From the NCBI RefSeq assembly GCF_016865235.1, contig NZ_CP064030.1:1364001-1428000 (forward strand): a DNA stretch of 64,000 nucleotides, written 5' to 3'. Shown piece by piece: positions 25,324 to 34,179 of this stretch; position 1 is the first letter of the stretch, and the number at the start of each line of letters is the position of its first letter. The position numbers and the translations under genes are program-made. This DNA is from Dyella caseinilytica. GTDB lineage: Bacteria > Pseudomonadota > Gammaproteobacteria > Xanthomonadales > Rhodanobacteraceae. The notes under the pieces are model-generated. The model saw only the letters and a program-made list of their open reading frames with translations, did not search any database and was not told where the DNA came from.

Positions 25324-28300
25324 ATGAAATGCGCAGTTTTGTTGAAACGTAAGAGCCTGGGAATCGCGATCGGTTCCTTGTTGATATCCGCTGGCGCATA
25401 CGGCCAGTCGACGACTAGCAACATCTACGGCCAGGTACCTCCTGAGAAGGGGACCAGTGTTGTTATCCGTAGCGATACCGGCCTGAAGCGCGAGATTCAG
25501 ATCGACAGTAGTGGCCGCTACAACGCCGCGCAGCTGCCGGTCGGTAACTACAGCGTCACGCTGATGCGCAACGGCACTGCCGAGCAGACGCACGAGCATG
25601 TGGTGTTGAACGTTGGCGTCGGTGTGAACGTGTCGTTCACCGAACAGCCAGTGCAAGCCAAGCAGCTGTCAGGCGTATCTGTGTCTGCTAACAGTTCGCC
25701 ACCGATCGACGTCAGTTCGGTGGACTCGCGCACGGTGATTACGGCGCAGCAGTTGGCCGCACTCCCGCTGGGGCATACGGCGGAAGCGGCTGCGCTGCTT
25801 GCCCCGGGTGCCGTACTCGATGGCGGTGGCTTTTCCAGTACAACGGGCGCTGCACTGCCAAGTTTCGGCGGCTCGTCGGTCGAAACGAACGCGTATTACA
25901 TCAACGGATTCAACACGACCGATCCGTGGCTCGGGCAAGGTGGTATCACGCTGCCCTACGGTTCGATTTCGCAGGAAGAAGTCTATACGGGCGGCTATAG
26001 CGCCCAGTACGGCCGTTCCGATGGTGGTGTGCTCAACCTGATCGGCAAGAGCGGTACGGACGAATGGCACTTCGGCGGTCAAATCGAGTACATGCCGGCC
26101 AGCGTTGTTGGCACGCAGGCCAATACTTACTACGCGAACGGCTTGCCTCCCTCGCCAGTGGCAGGAAACCTGTTCGATCCCAACAGCAAGGACAGTCAAT
26201 GGACGTCTGTCTACGACGCGTATATTGGCGGTCCGATCATCAAGGACAAGCTGTTCTTCTTCCTTTCCGCTGAAATGAGCAATGTCGGCGGCCAGACGGT
26301 CGGTCCGGTGGCCTCCAGCGAGGGCAGTCCGATCAACTCGGGCGGCATCGCGTCGGCACCAGGTACCTCCGAGAATTACCAGAAGCACCTGCCGAAGTGG
26401 TACGCCAAGATCAATTGGAATATCACGGACAAGAACCTGCTCGAATTGACCGCCGCTTCCAGTAAGCAAGAGACGTCCGGCACGGTCTACGACTACAACT
26501 ACAAAACCATGCAGGCAACCTCGTTCGCGGGATATGCCGACAACACCAAGAGCGGCGGCGATTTTTGGTCAGCCAAGTTCACCAGCTACATCACGGACGA
26601 TCTGACTTTCACGGCCTTGTACGGCCAGATGAAGACCTTCAATTACAGCATTCCGGTGGGCTACAACCCCGACGCGACCTACATTTCGGGTGCCACGTAC
26701 CAAAATCCCGCGCTTAACAACGGGGTGCCGAACAATGGCGATCAGATCGTCAGCTCGCTGACCAACCCGTACTACACCACCAATAACCTGCGACTGAGTC
26801 TGAGTTATGTGCTCGGCGATCACACGATCACGGCCGGTATCGATAACTTGCAAACCCGTGCCCTGGATCAGCTGACGGAGGTTTCCGGTCCCGGTTATTA
26901 CTGGGGCTACGGTTACACACCCAATCCAACGCAGGCGCTGGTGCCGGCTCTGGGAGTGGGGCCGATTGCCAATTATCCGAATGGAGCCTCGGGTTACTAC
27001 GTCAGCAAGGACATCTCCACTCAGGGCGGCAATCTGACCGCGGTGCAGCACGCCGAGTACATCGAAGATCAGTGGCAGGTGTCTGATCGTTGGCTGTTGT
27101 CGTTGGGCTTGCGCGACGACGGTTTCACCAACTACAACGCAGCGTCCCAGCCTTACATGCGGCAGACCAAGCCGCAATGGTCGCCGCGCATAGGCTTCAG
27201 TTGGGACGTCAACGGCGATGGCAGCTTCAAGGTGTATGGCAACGCCGGTCGCTATTATCTCGGCGGATTGCTGGTCACCGGCCTGGAGGCCAATCCGGTA
27301 CTGATCACGCAGCAGTACTACACCTACAGCGGCATCGCCGCGAATGGCACGCCGACAGGACTGACGCAGGTGTCCGGACCCGTGTCGGCCAACAATTTCT
27401 ATGGCCAGACGCCCAATCCGAATACGGTCACGGCGCAGAATCTGAAGTCCGAGGATCAGGACGAATTCATTCTGGGCTTTACCAAAACGCTCGGCTCATC
27501 CTGGATCTATGGTGCCAAGGCCATGCAGCGCAGCTTGCAGCATGACGTCGAGCAATACTGCAACAATCAGGTCATTATCAACAAAGCGGCCTCGATGGGC
27601 ATTGACGACGTCAGCAATGCCACCTGCTACTACTTCAACCCGGGCCAGGCCAACACCTTTGCCGTGCAGGACCCCAGCGGCGCCTTCCATAACGTGACGC
27701 TGACCAATGCCGAGTTGGGTTTGCCGACACTGTCACTGAAGTACTACAGCCTCGAAACGTTCCTGGAGCATCCGTTCGACGGGCACTGGTACGGCAAGAT
27801 CGACTACCTGTTCTCGCGTAGCTACGGCAACACGGAGAGTCTTGGCCAGACGGATATCCAGGCGCTCGCAGCCAACCTGGATACCTACTGGAATTTCCCT
27901 CAGCTGATGGAATATGCCGGTGGCCCGCTTGGTCAGGATCACACTCATCAGATCAAGGCCTACGGCTACTATCAGCTGACGCCTGAGTGGCAGGTTTCGG
28001 CCAACCTCACGCTGGTCTCGGGTGGTCCCAAGAACTGTCTGGGTTTGTATGGCCCAAACCAGACGGATCCTGACGGCTACGGTTCGCTCTATAACTGGTG
28101 TAACGGCCAGCCATCACCGCCAGGTGCTGCCGGCCGTCTGCCGTGGATGAAGCAGGTCGACATCGGTGTCCGCTACAACCCGGCGTTCGCGGACCACAAA
28201 CTGGGCTTCAGCCTGGACGTGGTCAATCTGTTCAACGGTCAGGCGCCGCTCAACGAATATTCGGAATACAACACGGGTACCGTGCCGGCTGCGCCCAATC

Positions 28301-28371
28301 CGCTGTATGGAACACCCATGCTGTTGCAGACACCGCGCTACGTGCGGCTTGGCGTGACGTACGACTACTGA
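25324..28371 (+). CDS. TonB-dependent receptor with N-terminal carboxypeptidase-regulatory-like domain
   Basis: This 1015-residue receptor has a signal peptide (residues 1-27, ending SAGAYGQ). A ~90-residue beta domain of the CarboxypepD_reg/Oar type follows: IYGQVPPEKGTSVVIRSDTG, later GRYNAAQLPVGNYSVTLMR. The plug then has TVITAQQLAALPLGHTAEAA and QEEVYTGGYSAQYGRSDGGV, and a large barrel ends in RLGVTYDY. Oar-like receptors take up bulky or unusual substrates such as proteins or glycans. It lies directly before four exported carbohydrate-active enzymes, so an oligosaccharide released by them is the likely cargo (inference). Confidence 0.9.
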   Translation: MKCAVLLKRKSLGIAIGSLLISAGAYGQSTTSNIYGQVPPEKGTSVVIRSDTGLKREIQIDSSGRYNAAQLPVGNYSVTLMRNGTAEQTHEHVVLNVGVGVNVSFTEQPVQAKQLSGVSVSANSSPPIDVSSVDSRTVITAQQLAALPLGHTAEAAALLAPGAVLDGGGFSSTTGAALPSFGGSSVETNAYYINGFNTTDPWLGQGGITLPYGSISQEEVYTGGYSAQYGRSDGGVLNLIGKSGTDEWHFGGQIEYMPASVVGTQANTYYANGLPPSPVAGNLFDPNSKDSQWTSVYDAYIGGPIIKDKLFFFLSAEMSNVGGQTVGPVASSEGSPINSGGIASAPGTSENYQKHLPKWYAKINWNITDKNLLELTAASSKQETSGTVYDYNYKTMQATSFAGYADNTKSGGDFWSAKFTSYITDDLTFTALYGQMKTFNYSIPVGYNPDATYISGATYQNPALNNGVPNNGDQIVSSLTNPYYTTNNLRLSLSYVLGDHTITAGIDNLQTRALDQLTEVSGPGYYWGYGYTPNPTQALVPALGVGPIANYPNGASGYYVSKDISTQGGNLTAVQHAEYIEDQWQVSDRWLLSLGLRDDGFTNYNAASQPYMRQTKPQWSPRIGFSWDVNGDGSFKVYGNAGRYYLGGLLVTGLEANPVLITQQYYTYSGIAANGTPTGLTQVSGPVSANNFYGQTPNPNTVTAQNLKSEDQDEFILGFTKTLGSSWIYGAKAMQRSLQHDVEQYCNNQVIINKAASMGIDDVSNATCYYFNPGQANTFAVQDPSGAFHNVTLTNAELGLPTLSLKYYSLETFLEHPFDGHWYGKIDYLFSRSYGNTESLGQTDIQALAANLDTYWNFPQLMEYAGGPLGQDHTHQIKAYGYYQLTPEWQVSANLTLVSGGPKNCLGLYGPNQTDPDGYGSLYNWCNGQPSPPGAAGRLPWMKQVDIGVRYNPAFADHKLGFSLDVVNLFNGQAPLNEYSEYNTGTVPAAPNPLYGTPMLLQTPRYVRLGVTYDY

Positions 28372-28484
28372 CCCAGCCCGTGAACCAACGCCCGATGGTT
28401 GCGGCAACCTGCATCGCCTAGTTTAGGGATATGCAGCTTGCCGTCGCCTTCGGGTCTCGGATCAACCCCTAGAGATTGAGTGAA

Positions 28485-30512
28485 ATGCCCCATTCATTGA
28501 CGTTGCATCGTTCCGAAAGCGCGGTACTGCGACACAAGCTGTTGGCAGTTGGGTTGTTTGCGGTGGTTGCCGGCATCGCGGCAGGTACATCGCCTTCGTT
28601 CGCCGACACCGCCCCTGAATCCAGCACATTTGGCAATGCGGCGATATCGGTGCGCTGGGAGCGCAATGGCGCGCACCTTGGCAGCATGGTGCTGACCGAT
28701 CATGTCAATCAGCGTGATATCGCCGTGGACTCGCCTTTCGCGCTGACCTTTCGCGATGGCGGCAAGCTCGATGCCGCGCAGTTGTCCTTGCTCGGTCCGA
28801 TCAAGGACGTGACGCTCAAAGCTGATCCCAACGCATCGCGTGAAGCGGAACGGTTATCGGGACACGCTATCGAAGCGAGCTTCGGCGATGCGGACGGTCG
28901 CATTCGCGTGGATTGGCAATGGGTACAGCGCGAAGGCAGCGATTATTTGCGCGAAATCGTTACCGTCACCGCACTGAAGAAGAACGAGGACATTTCGCGC
29001 ATCGATCTGCTGCAGGTCAAGGCGGATCAGGCCGAAGTGATTGGCACGGTGCAGGGCTCGCCGGTGGTGGCGGGGAAGGACTATTTCGGCTTCGAACAAC
29101 CTTTGTCGAGCAGTGAAGTCCGAGGCAAGCAGGTTCACTTGTGGATGGACGAGGGCTTGCCTTTGCCCAAGGGGCAATCGATCACCTATTCGGCCGTGGC
29201 CGGCGTCACCCACGACGATCAATTGCGGCGCGATTTTGCGGCCTATGTCGAACGTGAGCGGGCGCATCCTTACCGGCCATTCCTGCACTACAACTCGTGG
29301 TATGACATCGGCTACTTCACGCCCTATACGGAGGCCGAAGCGCTGGACCGTATTAATACCTTCGGGCAGGAATTGAGCGTCAAGCGTGGTGTGAAACTCG
29401 ATTCATTCCTGTTCGATGACGGTTGGGACGATCGCAGCGGCAGCTGGCATTTCAGCAAGGATTTTCCGCACGGCTTTGTGCCCTTGCGTGAGGCGGCTGC
29501 GAAATATGGTGCGGCACCCGGCGTGTGGCTGTCACCGTGGGGCGGCTACAGCAAGCCGAAGGATGAGCGCATCAAGAACGGCAAGGCGGCCGGTTACGAG
29601 ATCATCGATGGCGGTTTCGCGCTGTCCGGCCCCAAGTACTACCAGCGGTTCCATGACGCGGTGATGGCATTGTTGGACAAGGATGGCATCAACCAATTCA
29701 AGTTCGACGGTACCGGCAATGTCAGCAGTGTGTTTCCTGGCAGTTTATTTACCAGCGATTTCGCCGCGGCGATTCAGCTGATCGACGATATCCGCAAGGA
29801 CAAACCCGATACCTACATCAACCTCACCACGGGCACGTGGGCTTCACCGTTCTGGCTGCGTTACGCCGATTCAATCTGGCGTGGCGGTGAGGATGACTGG
29901 CATGCTGGCGTGGGTACCGAGCGCGAACAGTGGATCACCTATCGCGACCAGCAAACCTACGAAAACATCGTGATCCAGGGGCCATTGTTTCCGATCAATT
30001 CGTTGATGCTTCACGGCATCATCTATGCGCAGAAAAACACGCGCCTGAATACCGATCCGGGGCACGACTTCCCCAACGAAGTGCATTCCTACTTTGCTAC
30101 CGGTACGCAGCTGCAGGAGATGTACATCACGCCGTCTCTGTTGAGCAAGGAAGACTGGGATACGTTGGCCGAGGCGGCGAAATGGTCGCGGGCCAATGCG
30201 GATGTGCTGCGCGATACGCATTGGGTCGGCGGTGATCCGGGGCGGCTCAATGTGTACGGTTGGGCATCGTGGTCACCGGCCAAATCGATCATCACCTTGC
30301 GCAATCCGGATTCGCATCCGCAGATGGCCGTGGTCGACCTGCAACGTCAGCTGGAATTGCCGAAAACGGCGGCTCGCCGATTCAGTGTGCGTGATGTCTG
30401 GAAGAGCGGCGGCAGCCAAGTGCCGACGCAGTTGGATGCCGATCATCCCGAAGTGGTGCAGCTTGCGCCGTTCGAGGTGTTGACGCTGGAGCTGACACCG
30501 CAGTCGCCATGA
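28485..30512 (+). CDS. GH36-like exported alpha-galactosidase/alpha-N-acetylgalactosaminidase
   Basis: This 675-residue protein has a signal peptide ending around residue 40 (AGTSPSFA), an N-terminal beta-sandwich and a TIM barrel of clan GH-D type. Barrel landmarks are FLHYNSWYDIGYFTP, SFLFDDGWDD, APGVWLSPWGGY and NQFKFDGTGN, where Asp408 is the candidate nucleophile; the candidate acid/base lies around DSIWRGGEDDWH. The nearest known groups are GH36-type alpha-galactosidases and alpha-N-acetylgalactosaminidases. The AgaS-like and kinase genes nearby favour an aminosugar substrate, but this is inference. The ATG at 28485 is preferred over a TTG at 28476. It begins a plus-strand run of four carbohydrate-active enzyme genes. 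Confidence 0.75.
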   Translation: MPHSLTLHRSESAVLRHKLLAVGLFAVVAGIAAGTSPSFADTAPESSTFGNAAISVRWERNGAHLGSMVLTDHVNQRDIAVDSPFALTFRDGGKLDAAQLSLLGPIKDVTLKADPNASREAERLSGHAIEASFGDADGRIRVDWQWVQREGSDYLREIVTVTALKKNEDISRIDLLQVKADQAEVIGTVQGSPVVAGKDYFGFEQPLSSSEVRGKQVHLWMDEGLPLPKGQSITYSAVAGVTHDDQLRRDFAAYVERERAHPYRPFLHYNSWYDIGYFTPYTEAEALDRINTFGQELSVKRGVKLDSFLFDDGWDDRSGSWHFSKDFPHGFVPLREAAAKYGAAPGVWLSPWGGYSKPKDERIKNGKAAGYEIIDGGFALSGPKYYQRFHDAVMALLDKDGINQFKFDGTGNVSSVFPGSLFTSDFAAAIQLIDDIRKDKPDTYINLTTGTWASPFWLRYADSIWRGGEDDWHAGVGTEREQWITYRDQQTYENIVIQGPLFPINSLMLHGIIYAQKNTRLNTDPGHDFPNEVHSYFATGTQLQEMYITPSLLSKEDWDTLAEAAKWSRANADVLRDTHWVGGDPGRLNVYGWASWSPAKSIITLRNPDSHPQMAVVDLQRQLELPKTAARRFSVRDVWKSGGSQVPTQLDADHPEVVQLAPFEVLTLELTPQSP

Positions 30513-30575
30513 ACAGACCGGGCGTCTCGCGCGCCCGGCACTTTCCCTTGTCGTGCAAGTTCAGGAGAAGGCCGC

Positions 30576-32063
30576 ATGTTCGACCCCTCACGGCGCAAAC
30601 TGATCAAGGCAGCCGCGCTGCTGCCGCTGGCGTCATCGTTCGCGCGACTTGCCGCAGCAGCGCAGTCGTTGCCGGGTACACCGGCACAGGCCACGTTCGC
30701 GTTGCAGCCCGAGCAGCCTGGACGACTTGTCAGTGACACGCTGACCGGATTCAGTTACGAAACCTTGCAACTGGCGAACCCCGCGTTCTTCTCGGCCGAT
30801 AATCACGCATTGATACAACTGTTTCGTCAGTTGAGTCCGCATGGTGTGCTGCGCATCGGCGGCAACACCAGCGACTACACGGTGTGGAGCGAGTACCGTG
30901 GCACGCTTCCGGTACAACAAGCCGGCAAGATCGGCCCAAAGAGCACATTCGTGCTGCACCCGCAGTCGCTGCATGCGTTGGCGGGCTTTCTACGTGCCAC
31001 GGGTTGGAAACTTGTCTTCGGCGTCAATCTCAAAATCGGCGTGCCGGCGATGGCGGTAGAACTGTCACGCGCGGTGCAGCAAATCGTTGGTGATTCATTG
31101 CTGGCGGTTCAGATTGGCAACGAGGCCAACAACTATGAGAAAGACTACGCGGCATTTGACGCCGCGTGGGTGCCCTATGCTGCAGCAATTCGCGCGGCGG
31201 GCGTGCCGATCGCTGGTCCCGATACCGGTGCGAATACCGATTGGGTGATCGACTACGCGAAGCGGCATGGTACGGAGAACGTGTTTCTGAGCCGCCATTA
31301 TTATCGCGACGCGGCATCCAACGGTTCGATTCCGAATTTGCTCGCTGCTGACACCGACTTCTATGCAGAAGTCGATCAGATCATGAGCGTAGCGGACGGG
31401 ACACATCTGCCATTCCGGCTCAGCGAAGCCAATTCTTATTACTTCGGTGGCCGTGACGGCGTCAGCAATGTCTTTGCGTCGGCATTGTGGGGTGCGGATT
31501 TCATGCTTGCGCTCGCACAGCGTGGTGTGGCCGGCATCAACTTCCATGGTGGCACCTTGGAGTCGGTGGAAGCGTCGTTGGGACATGGTGTGGATGCTGC
31601 AACCACGGCTGCCGACACGTCCGCCCGCCGTGATGCGGTCACGTCACGCTATTCGGCGATTGCGGGCAACGCGGAGCTAGGCTTCCAACCTCGGCCGTTG
31701 TACTACGGGATGTTGTTGGCACAGCAATTCGCGGGTGCACAGATGCTGCCAGGACGCCTTGATGCCGCGGGTGTAAACCTGACGGCTTACGCTGCACTAC
31801 GCGATGGCGCAGTGCAGGTCGCCTTGATCAACAAGGACCCCACGCGTGACGCTTCGGTTGCGATAAGTGGTCTGAAGGGTTTCGATGCGGGCAAGTTGAT
31901 GCGTCTGTCCGCGCCGTCCCTGGACAGCCGGCATGGCATCGTCCTTGAGGGCATTGATGGTACTGCAGCTGGCCATTCTATCAACGCCGACGCACACGGC
32001 ATCTGTCACGTTGTATTGCCGCGCAGCAGCGCTGCATGGGTTCGATGGAATCATTCTGTTTAA
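30576..32063 (+). CDS. GH79 family glycosidase (beta-glucuronidase/heparanase-like)
   Basis: This 495-residue protein has a Tat-like start (SRRKLIKAAALLPLASS) and the GH79 pattern. FSYETLQLANPAFFS and GVLRIGGNTSDYT come early, the acid/base is Glu183 in VQIGNEANNY, and the nucleophile is Glu284 in FRLSEANSYYFGG. A C-terminal beta domain (from about residue 385) completes the usual GH79 layout. Known members release beta-glucuronic acid or 4-O-methyl-glucuronic acid from arabinogalactan proteins, flavonoid glucuronides or heparan-like chains. An AGGAGA ribosome binding site precedes the ATG. It is 63 bp after the GH36-like gene and likely co-transcribed. Confidence 0.83.
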   Translation: MFDPSRRKLIKAAALLPLASSFARLAAAAQSLPGTPAQATFALQPEQPGRLVSDTLTGFSYETLQLANPAFFSADNHALIQLFRQLSPHGVLRIGGNTSDYTVWSEYRGTLPVQQAGKIGPKSTFVLHPQSLHALAGFLRATGWKLVFGVNLKIGVPAMAVELSRAVQQIVGDSLLAVQIGNEANNYEKDYAAFDAAWVPYAAAIRAAGVPIAGPDTGANTDWVIDYAKRHGTENVFLSRHYYRDAASNGSIPNLLAADTDFYAEVDQIMSVADGTHLPFRLSEANSYYFGGRDGVSNVFASALWGADFMLALAQRGVAGINFHGGTLESVEASLGHGVDAATTAADTSARRDAVTSRYSAIAGNAELGFQPRPLYYGMLLAQQFAGAQMLPGRLDAAGVNLTAYAALRDGAVQVALINKDPTRDASVAISGLKGFDAGKLMRLSAPSLDSRHGIVLEGIDGTAAGHSINADAHGICHVVLPRSSAAWVRWNHSV

Positions 32064-32123
32064 TGAGGTTTGCATCGGCCATGAGATGGCTGGCATGACC
32101 GAAGTCGGCGGTTGGGAGATGGC

Positions 32124-34031
32124 ATGCGCGATGGCAGTTTGGGACTGATTCGGCGGTATGCCCGTCGGATTAGCATTGTTATGGTGAGTCGCGGTTTTGG
32201 CTTGCTGCTTCTTCTGGCATTTCCGCATTCAGTGTTTGCCGAGACACTCTACGCATCGCCCTTGGGTGCTACACAGGGACCCTGCACGGCATCCACTCCT
32301 TGCACATTGGCTGCCGCGCAATCACGTGCGCGTGCACTGCGGCGCAACGGCGATATGGACGTTGATGTCGCATTGCGCGAGGGCACCTATCGATTGCTGC
32401 AACCGCTGCAATTCTCCGCGATGGACAGTGGATCGCCAGAACATCCAGTGCGCTGGCATGCTGCGCCGGGTGCTCATCCGGTCTTGATCGGTAGCCGAGC
32501 GATAGCGGGCCAACAGCGCGGCGCGTTGTGGGTGTTTCCGATTCAGTCGGCGGATGACTTATCGAGTGTCTATCTGGATGGTCAACGTCGGGAACCCTCA
32601 CGGACGTCATCGTGTTCCGCTTGCAAGGTGGACGCGAAGGGTCTGTCGGGTATTCCACCGGCGACGATGCGCATGTTGCAAGTCGGCTCGATGGTGGTGC
32701 TCCACGTGCGCTGGCGAGATTTTCGCTGCGCGGTGACCGCGCTGGGCGAAGATCGCGTGACGCTTGCGCAACCCTGCTGGCACAACACGACGCTCGATTC
32801 TCAAAGTGACTGGCGCGTGGCCAGCCCGGTGGGTAAGTACTACAGCGGTGTGGATGGGTTCGAAAATCTGGTCGGCGTGCCCGTCGAGCCAGGTAGCTTT
32901 ACGGTGGATACGCAGCAGCATCTGTTGCTTTACCGGCCACGTACGGATGAATCTTTACTGCACGCCGTTATCGAGATACCCGTGGCGGAGCAACTGCTTC
33001 GACTGGGTGGCACATCCGATGCGCCGGTGCATGATCTGACGTTCTCCGGCATCACGTTTTCCTACACCGGCTGGCGCAAGCCTTTGTCTGACGATGGCTA
33101 TGTAGGCTTGCAAGCGGGTTACGTTGTCGATGGAGAGGGGAGAACAGCGCTACCCGACAATGGCGAGGGTATGAACCGGATCGGCGCGGCAGTGCAGGTC
33201 GATACCGGTCGAAATATCGTCTTTGACCGGGATACCTTTGCTCATACGGCAGCCGCCGGGATTGCGTTCTCTCGCGGCACACATGGCGCTGCCGTGCTGA
33301 ACTCCCACTTTTTCGACCTTGGCGGTGGTGCGATCTTCGTGGGTGATACCGAGGCACATCCTGCGCATCCTGACGACAAGTCGTCCGACTTCGTGATCGA
33401 TAACAACAGGATTGACCACGTTGCGCAGATCTATCGGGATAATGTCGCGATCATGGCCGGTTTCGTGAACGGTATCGAGATCGCCCACAACACGATCAGC
33501 GACCTGCCTTACACCGGCATCTCCGTAGGCTGGGGATGGGACTATGAGGGCGAGGCGCCGGTGCAGTCATCGATCCATATTGTGGCAAACCGCATCGAAC
33601 GCGTAATGCTGCAACTGGCCGACGGTGGCGCCATCTATACCCAGGGCACCTCCACGCCCGACACGTCGTGCATCGTGCGCAACGCCATCGACATGCGCCA
33701 CAGCGGCGAAGGCAATGGCATCTACCTGGACGAACACAGCGTTAATTTCGATGTGGAACATAACGTGGTGCTGGGCTCCTGGATCAGTGCCTGGGCACCG
33801 TGGAGCGGCCATCTGCGCATGGTGTTCAACTGGACCGATATGACGCTTGGCAAGCCGGACAAGCTTGGGGTCACGAAGGTGTGGGCGCCGAACTTCACCG
33901 GGTTGCGCGTGTTGCCCGCGCAGGCGCAGGCGGTGCAACGCGAGGCTGGTGCGCGCAGCGGGGTCGTCGCCCAGGTCGCCGTGCCGGTCAAGGTGCGAGC
34001 GGGCTGTCTGTCGGGACGTATTGACCCTTGA
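32124..34031 (+). CDS. Exported right-handed beta-helix protein, GH141-like
   Basis: This 635-residue protein has a signal sequence (GFGLLLLLAFPHSVFAETL after a basic start) and then repeating beta-helix turns. Motifs shared with GH141-type enzymes are TFSGITFSYTGW, DLPYTGISVGWGWDYEG, LADGGAIYTQG and GNGIYLDEHS. GH141 includes an alpha-L-fucosidase acting on rhamnogalacturonan II and xylanases; other beta-helix families such as GH110 alpha-galactosidases are alternatives that I cannot exclude. The ATG at 32124 is chosen because GGGAGA precedes it; 32181 is a second option that still keeps the signal peptide. Its place between GH79 and GH35 supports a role in degrading the same glycan. Confidence 0.68.
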   Translation: MRDGSLGLIRRYARRISIVMVSRGFGLLLLLAFPHSVFAETLYASPLGATQGPCTASTPCTLAAAQSRARALRRNGDMDVDVALREGTYRLLQPLQFSAMDSGSPEHPVRWHAAPGAHPVLIGSRAIAGQQRGALWVFPIQSADDLSSVYLDGQRREPSRTSSCSACKVDAKGLSGIPPATMRMLQVGSMVVLHVRWRDFRCAVTALGEDRVTLAQPCWHNTTLDSQSDWRVASPVGKYYSGVDGFENLVGVPVEPGSFTVDTQQHLLLYRPRTDESLLHAVIEIPVAEQLLRLGGTSDAPVHDLTFSGITFSYTGWRKPLSDDGYVGLQAGYVVDGEGRTALPDNGEGMNRIGAAVQVDTGRNIVFDRDTFAHTAAAGIAFSRGTHGAAVLNSHFFDLGGGAIFVGDTEAHPAHPDDKSSDFVIDNNRIDHVAQIYRDNVAIMAGFVNGIEIAHNTISDLPYTGISVGWGWDYEGEAPVQSSIHIVANRIERVMLQLADGGAIYTQGTSTPDTSCIVRNAIDMRHSGEGNGIYLDEHSVNFDVEHNVVLGSWISAWAPWSGHLRMVFNWTDMTLGKPDKLGVTKVWAPNFTGLRVLPAQAQAVQREAGARSGVVAQVAVPVKVRAGCLSGRIDP

Positions 34032-34127
34032 ACGGATGTCTTGAGGTACGCTCGGGCGCTCTTGCATTTGCCTGATCGTTGCGGGAACGCCGGTATGGCG
34101 ATCATGCAAGCGCAACCCCTCACCCCA

Positions 34128-34152
34128 ACCCTCTCTCTGGCAGGGAGAGGGA
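34128..34152. repeat. CTCTCCCC-type hairpin repeat
   Basis: ACCCTCTC and GAGAGGG pair around a short loop, preceded by CCCCTCACCCCA, matching the other members of the family at 11344, 11477, 37557 and 37651. It sits between the beta-helix and GH35 genes and may limit read-through. Confidence 0.6.
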
Positions 34153-34179
34153 GCGACTCAGCACCAAGGTAACGGATCG